64,000 nt of DNA from Halanaerobium saccharolyticum (GTDB taxonomy: Bacteria > Bacillota > Halanaerobiia > Halanaerobiales > Halanaerobiaceae). Shown here in pieces: positions 59,678 to 64,000 of the stretch (position 1 is the first letter of the stretch; the number at the start of each line of letters is the position of its first letter). The notes under the pieces are model-generated. The model saw only the letters and a list, made by a program, of their open reading frames with translations. It did no database searches and was not told where the DNA came from. Where the stretch lies: assembly GCF_004362045.1 (NCBI RefSeq), contig NZ_SNWX01000014.1, forward strand, positions 1-64,000, read 5' to 3'. The translations under genes were made by a program, and so were the position numbers.

Positions 59678-62068
59678 TTATCTTACAGGGCAGGCTCCTG
59701 TTTCACAGGAAGCATCATCAATTTCTCGCTCTAAGTATTCTGTTTCATACTTAGATACTAATGATGGATTGAACCTTTCCATCTCTTCTACCCGCTTATT
59801 ATACTCTTCTTCCGTAATTTCTTCATAGGGCATTAAATCATAGAAGTTATCACTATAGGAAATAAAGGAAATACCAACAACACTATTCCAATTTTCCCAT
59901 AACCATTCTTCTACATCTTCCCATTCATCATCTTTAACATGAACAGTAATAGAAGCATTGTGATCAACATAATTGTCCATAAACATCTTGTATGTTTCCA
60001 GCTGATCTATCGCATCTACATCTCCCTTTACCTCTCCCTCTGGAGCTTTAACAGGGAATTCTACAACCAGTGTTTCCGGATCTTCTGGATCCTGACCTAC
60101 TTCTGGATGAATCGGATAATCGAGTTCTTCACAGACCCGGGCCAGCGGATCAGAAGCAGAAATTCTTACCCGGCGCACATAATAAGCACTGTGAGAATAA
60201 TGCAGTCCACTGGAAACTGTAGGCATCTGAGTCTGAGTACCCTCAGGCTTAACAGTAGTAATTAGTTTTGACTCATTATCTCCTACTTCTTTTGCAATTT
60301 CTCTGGCAGCTTGATGAGCAGTCTCACGCAGTTCTTCCAGTAACTCTGCTTCCTGAGCTTCATTTAAATCAGCAGCATTTTTCATATCCTGCCAGCCGGT
60401 TAAGGAAGTACCAATTAACCGATCCCTTTTATTAATTTGATCCCATTCCGGTAATTCAAATTCAATTAAGGCCATTCTATAGCCAGATCTAGCTGAAAGC
60501 TTCTGAGCTTCAAACATTGCTTCTTTGTCTAGAATACCTTCCTCATCAACAAAGGCCATTACATTTAAGGAAGTTAAGTTGCAGACTCCTCTGGAATCTA
60601 AAAGAATCTCTGCACAGGGATTAACTCCTTTAAAGTTTTCACGGCGTCGGCTTCCCTCTACAGCATTGATAAATCCAGGTTCACCACTAAAACGCATCTG
60701 CTTAACATGCCAGTTTAACTGTTCTTTAGAAGGCTTATCTTCATAAAAAATACTATTATTGCTCATCTGACGGTGAGATATTTCTTTATTAATTACCCAT
60801 TCGTCATCTTCTTTAACATATAGATTATTTTTTGCCTGAGCAATTTCTTTATCATCTTCACTGAAAAGACAGATTTGAGATGAGCGTCTAACTCCACCAG
60901 ACACAACATTTTCGGCAATTATGTTTGCTACATCCATCGCATCTATTGGTTTTAATTTAACCCGATTAATGTCATCTAAATCACGATCAGGCTTTTCCTT
61001 TAATAATTTATCGATTTTTGTGAACATCCGCTTTAAACTCTGATGTCCGGAAGCTGTTCCCCCAAAAGTTTTTAGCTTTTCCCCTTTTGGACGCACAGAA
61101 TCATAATTAAAGATAATTCTCTTTAGCGGCCGGTAGGCATGATCAACTAAAAACTTAAAATAATATTCCAGCGACTGAATCCAGCCCTCTTTGGAATCAC
61201 CAACATTAACTGTTACTACATCATCTTCATCAAAATCAAAATCAGTGTATTCTCTTCTTTCATCTTTTTCTACCGGCTCATAATATTTATGAATAACTTC
61301 AATATCTGTTCTAATTTTTGGCAGCTGTTCTACATCACGCGGCAGGACACGAAAACCAACTCCTGATCCTATCATTAAAAGATAAAACAAGTCCTGATAA
61401 GCTTTAAAGCTGTCAATTACTGTAAAGGAACAGTTATAGTTTGACATTCCATATTTTTTAGATGACTCTGTAGAAGCTGTCCAGAGTGTCCGGCCAGCTA
61501 AAAAGTTTCTCAAATTATATACATTATCATATAGTTTTTCGGCTTCTTTTTTTGTTGTAGGAGCCAGAGAACAATTATATTCCACAGCTCTTTTTACTGT
61601 TTCCCACCAGTATTCCCGACGCTGCTCATCTTCTAACCAGCGTGAATATGTTCTGTAATAAATAAATTCTCCCAGCTCAGTTGGAAAAGGGTTTGGCTGG
61701 TGCTTATATTTACTTAAAAATTCGTTTGTTAAAAGTGCGTTTTCCTTTTCTTTTTTTCTGTGCAGTCTTGACTGCTGTCTCTTATTTCTGTATAAAATAT
61801 AGGTCTTTGCTGTTGACACATAAGCAGCCTTCATTAATTTTTCTTCCACTAAATCCTGAATTTCTTCAACCCTGGGAACCCGATCCTGATTGTAAAATTC
61901 TGTTATCAAATCTGATTCTACATCTAAAGCTACCTGTTCTGCATCATCCTCAACTGCATCTTCTCCTGATTCGATCATTGCTCTGTTGATAGCCTTGGTA
62001 ATCTTATCCCGACTGTATGCTACTTCTCTCTCATCCCGCTTAATCACCGTCATGTCGGATTTGCTCAA
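59678..62068 (-). CDS. nrdJ: adenosylcobalamin-dependent ribonucleoside reductase (class II)
   Basis: About 796 aa. An N-terminal ATP-cone (VIKRDEREVAYSRDKITKAI) gives dATP control. The core has the class II features SNYNCSFTVIDSFKAYQDLFYLLMIGSGVGF, NPCAEILLDSRGVCNL (catalytic Cys and Glu) and a C-terminal redox pair CETGACPVR. It reduces ribonucleotides for DNA synthesis using vitamin B12, as the monomeric lactobacillar type does. A TTG start at 62068 is preferred because AAGGAGG is 8 nt upstream; the ATG at 62098 precedes that SD. A large palindrome overlies its promoter region. Confidence 0.9.
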   Translation of the reverse strand: MSKSDMTVIKRDEREVAYSRDKITKAINRAMIESGEDAVEDDAEQVALDVESDLITEFYNQDRVPRVEEIQDLVEEKLMKAAYVSTAKTYILYRNKRQQSRLHRKKEKENALLTNEFLSKYKHQPNPFPTELGEFIYYRTYSRWLEDEQRREYWWETVKRAVEYNCSLAPTTKKEAEKLYDNVYNLRNFLAGRTLWTASTESSKKYGMSNYNCSFTVIDSFKAYQDLFYLLMIGSGVGFRVLPRDVEQLPKIRTDIEVIHKYYEPVEKDERREYTDFDFDEDDVVTVNVGDSKEGWIQSLEYYFKFLVDHAYRPLKRIIFNYDSVRPKGEKLKTFGGTASGHQSLKRMFTKIDKLLKEKPDRDLDDINRVKLKPIDAMDVANIIAENVVSGGVRRSSQICLFSEDDKEIAQAKNNLYVKEDDEWVINKEISHRQMSNNSIFYEDKPSKEQLNWHVKQMRFSGEPGFINAVEGSRRRENFKGVNPCAEILLDSRGVCNLTSLNVMAFVDEEGILDKEAMFEAQKLSARSGYRMALIEFELPEWDQINKRDRLIGTSLTGWQDMKNAADLNEAQEAELLEELRETAHQAAREIAKEVGDNESKLITTVKPEGTQTQMPTVSSGLHYSHSAYYVRRVRISASDPLARVCEELDYPIHPEVGQDPEDPETLVVEFPVKAPEGEVKGDVDAIDQLETYKMFMDNYVDHNASITVHVKDDEWEDVEEWLWENWNSVVGISFISYSDNFYDLMPYEEITEEEYNKRVEEMERFNPSLVSKYETEYLEREIDDASCETGACPVR

Positions 62069-62108
62069 AATAAAAACCTCCTTAAAATTTTGGTTCATTT
62101 ATATTAAG

Positions 62109-62146
62109 TATGCTCTAATAAATGTCTAGATATTTATTATAGCATA
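62109..62146 (-). promoter_or_regulatory. 38-bp palindrome over the nrdJ promoter region
   Basis: TATGCT.TAATAAAT on both sides of TCTAGA, symmetrical with two mismatched pairs. It contains TATAAT in the nrdJ direction. It is likely an operator for a dimeric regulator; it does not match the NrdR box that I would expect (ACA-C-ATATAT-G-TGT-like). No cobalamin riboswitch is seen here. Confidence 0.55.
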
Positions 62147-62414
62147 AAAATGCTAATTAATTAAGTATGATATACGACAAATAAATTGATTCTATAAACA
62201 ATAACTATATTTAAAGCTTTAATTGTAGGGCTTAAGCTAAATTGAAAATTTTCGGTATTTATTTTCCAACTTAATCTTTTTTCTACAAATGTAATTAGTT
62301 TAATTGGTATTTTCTTCAAATATATAATATAATTTAAATAATGAATTATTGTTACATTGAATAATTAAATTTATAGAAATATTTCTATCAAAAAGTATAG
62401 AAAAGAGTTGTTTT
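62147..62414. other. AT-rich intergenic region between divergent nrdJ and the GGDEF gene
   Basis: No gene. A perfect 16-bp palindrome ATAGAAATATTTCTAT lies at 62373-62388, 27 bp before the GGDEF start, and may be an operator. An opposing ORF-like frame near 62300-62521 is only a shadow. Confidence 0.4.
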
Positions 62415-64000
62415 ATGGATAATAAAAAAGTCAAATGGTATAAAAGCTTAATAGTTAAGGTTAACTGGAGCATAATTTTGATCCTAATTATTTTCATTTC
62501 ACTTTTAGGCTGGTCAATCAATAGATTAACTTCTGAGGAAATAAGTGAACAGGTTACAGAAGTTAATTTAGAAAATGCAAAATCTCTAAAAACTAATGTT
62601 AATAATTTTATGGATAATACAGAAAATATTATAAATTTGACTGGAGCCTTTATTGATCATCATCTGGATAATGAGGAAGAAATTTTAGCATTATTAAAAG
62701 AAGTTAAAGAAGAATACTCCATTTTTAAATATATTTATTACGCAGATAACAGTGGTAAAATAATTATTCATCCAGATGTTTCTTTAAGTCCAGACTATAA
62801 ACCACAGGAAAGAAAATGGTATCAAAAAGCGGCTGAAAACAAAAAACTTATCTGGACAGATTCCTATTTAGATGCAAATAACAGATATTTAATGATCACT
62901 GCAGCTTTACCAATTAAAAACAAAAAAGGCGATGTTTTAGGGGTCCTGGCTGGAGATATCCTGCTCAATCAATTAAGCAGTACAATTGCTAACAAAAAAA
63001 TGGGAGAAACAGGTTATGCATATATAACAAATCAAAAAGGAGAAATTATAGCTCATCCCAATTTCAATCTTGTTGAAAATAAATATAATATAAACAATTT
63101 AATTAATTATAATCAGGTATATGATGATCAGATTGGTTCTATAAAATATCAATATAATAATGAACAAAAATTAGCTTCCTTTGTTTTTTTAGAACGTTTA
63201 AATAGTGTGATTTTTTCTCAAATTGATACTGACGAAGCTTTTTCTGTTAGGAACAAATTGGAATTACTTATTTTTGAAATTAGTTTGATTATTTTATTTA
63301 TTTTAATTTTGACAGTATACTTTATCAATAAAAGATATTTACTTAAACCGATTCATCAATTAATTAACAATATAAGAAAAGTTGCTGATGGTAATTTTGA
63401 GGTGCAAATTAAAAATAATCGAGATGATGAGATAGGTAAACTGACTCAGAATTTTAATTATATGACTGAGGAAATATCTGCTGCTTATCAGCAGTTAGAA
63501 GCATATAATCAGGAAGTTACAGCTTTAAATACAAATTTAGAATACCAGGCATCTCATGATCCCCTGACTGATCTTCCGAACAGAGTAAATTTTATGGAAA
63601 AATTAGATTTAGCCCTGGCTAAGAAAATAAAAGGTTCCATTATTTTACTTGATTTTGATGATTTTAAAGAAGTTAATGACACCTTTGGCCATATATATGG
63701 TGATAAAATTTTAAAAAAGTTCAGCCAATTATTGCTTGATTCTTTCTCTGATAATGTTTTTGCTGCCAGATATGGTGGTGATGAATTTTTGCTCTTATTA
63801 AAAGGTATTGATACAAATTATGAAATTAAAGAATATATTTACAAATTAAAAACTTTGGTGGCTCAGCCATTTTTAATTGAAGAAAGTGAATTCTATCTTG
63901 ACTTCAGTTTAGGAATAAGCCTTTTTCCCAAAGATTCTACCAATAGTTATGAGTTAATTGCTATGGCAGATACTGCAATGTATCAAGCTAAAGAAATTAA
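62415..64000 (+). CDS. membrane diguanylate cyclase (dCACHE-HAMP-GGDEF), incomplete at the right edge
   Basis: Open frame from ATG 62415 to the window end (528 codons). TM1 (SIILILIIFISLLGWSINRL), a double-CACHE sensor (PQERKWYQKAAENKKLIWTDS, MGETGYAYITNQKGEIIAHP), TM2 near 295, HAMP (KPIHQLINNIRKVADGNFEV), a coiled coil, then a GGDEF domain with RYGGDEF at 63768-63788. The inhibitory I-site is not RxxD (reads SDNV). The entry motif DPLTDLPNR is common in GGDEF-EAL proteins, so an EAL domain may follow beyond the window. The SD is weak. Confidence 0.88.
   Translation, partial: MDNKKVKWYKSLIVKVNWSIILILIIFISLLGWSINRLTSEEISEQVTEVNLENAKSLKTNVNNFMDNTENIINLTGAFIDHHLDNEEEILALLKEVKEEYSIFKYIYYADNSGKIIIHPDVSLSPDYKPQERKWYQKAAENKKLIWTDSYLDANNRYLMITAALPIKNKKGDVLGVLAGDILLNQLSSTIANKKMGETGYAYITNQKGEIIAHPNFNLVENKYNINNLINYNQVYDDQIGSIKYQYNNEQKLASFVFLERLNSVIFSQIDTDEAFSVRNKLELLIFEISLIILFILILTVYFINKRYLLKPIHQLINNIRKVADGNFEVQIKNNRDDEIGKLTQNFNYMTEEISAAYQQLEAYNQEVTALNTNLEYQASHDPLTDLPNRVNFMEKLDLALAKKIKGSIILLDFDDFKEVNDTFGHIYGDKILKKFSQLLLDSFSDNVFAARYGGDEFLLLLKGIDTNYEIKEYIYKLKTLVAQPFLIEESEFYLDFSLGISLFPKDSTNSYELIAMADTAMYQAKEI

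Noticed and set aside
62069-62415. Cobalamin riboswitch before nrdJ
   Set aside because: No B12-box-like sequence or the needed multi-stem structure is visible in this short AT-rich leader.
62300-62521. 73-aa minus-strand ORF at the start of the GGDEF gene
   Set aside because: No SD, overlaps the real plus-strand gene, composition is AT-driven.

Overview
The window looks like the chromosome of an AT-rich, anaerobic, diderm Firmicute, most probably of the Halanaerobium type (order Halanaerobiales). This is inferred, not proven. Ribosome binding sites are strong AGGAGG types, and the protein families are Clostridia-like: a LicT/BglG antiterminator, a B12-dependent ribonucleotide reductase, an iron-sulfur flavoprotein and several chemotaxis and c-di-GMP proteins. 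Outer-membrane beta-barrel proteins are also present, and the iron-siderophore binding protein has a plain signal peptide without a lipobox. Both point to an outer membrane.

Region 1 (1-22400) is chromosomal, nearly all on the minus strand. At the left edge is the 5' end of a group IIC intron, seated just behind a terminator hairpin. Then come an antiterminator gene flanked by two RAT/terminator leaders, a siderophore ABC operon with a promoter and Fur-like operator, AlkD, YjbQ, a GntP permease and a cation/proton antiporter. A long signalling and exopolysaccharide cluster follows: hybrid histidine kinase, Hpt protein, REC-GGDEF, HEAT protein, GT2 synthase, REC protein and a YaiO-like TPR/barrel protein. 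It is followed by a chemoreceptor, a flavoprotein and an FGGY kinase.

Region 2 (22407-49327) is an integrative element of about 26.8 kb inserted in a tRNA-Ser(UGA) gene. It is bounded by a perfect 72-bp direct repeat, and its tyrosine integrase lies next to the intact tRNA. Repeated AAAATCAG arm sites occur at both ends. Its cargo includes: an outer-membrane protein gene split by a complete 3,029-bp Mu/Tn7-type transposon (DUF6431-like protein, DDE transposase, ExeA-like ATPase; 22-bp inverted ends; 6-bp target duplication); a short tyrosine recombinase; a MORN/BspA repeat surface protein; a second outer-membrane protein; and a run of cassette-like genes separated by attC-like inverted repeats. 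The cassette-like run includes a three-gene HIRAN / NO VEIN-type ATPase module that is a good candidate for an undescribed defence system, plus HEPN-like proteins. Next come a RadC/Bet/ArdC-like maintenance module, three diverged paralogues of an unknown family interleaved with tiny zinc ribbons, and a degenerate methyltransferase-specificity fusion facing an SF2 helicase.

Region 3 (49360-64000) is chromosomal again: a TetR/nitroreductase divergon, a decayed inverted copy of the same tRNA att segment, YaaA, a likely sugar-acid catabolic set (2-hydroxyacid dehydrogenase, iron alcohol dehydrogenase, SMP-30 lactonase), a TerB-DnaJ protein, an ABC-2 exporter, a MATE pump, NrdJ and a CACHE-HAMP-GGDEF protein that runs off the right edge.

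A recurring feature is that several genes with excellent Shine-Dalgarno sequences seem to start at TTG or even at ATT/ATC/ATA, so automatic starts in this genome should be checked.
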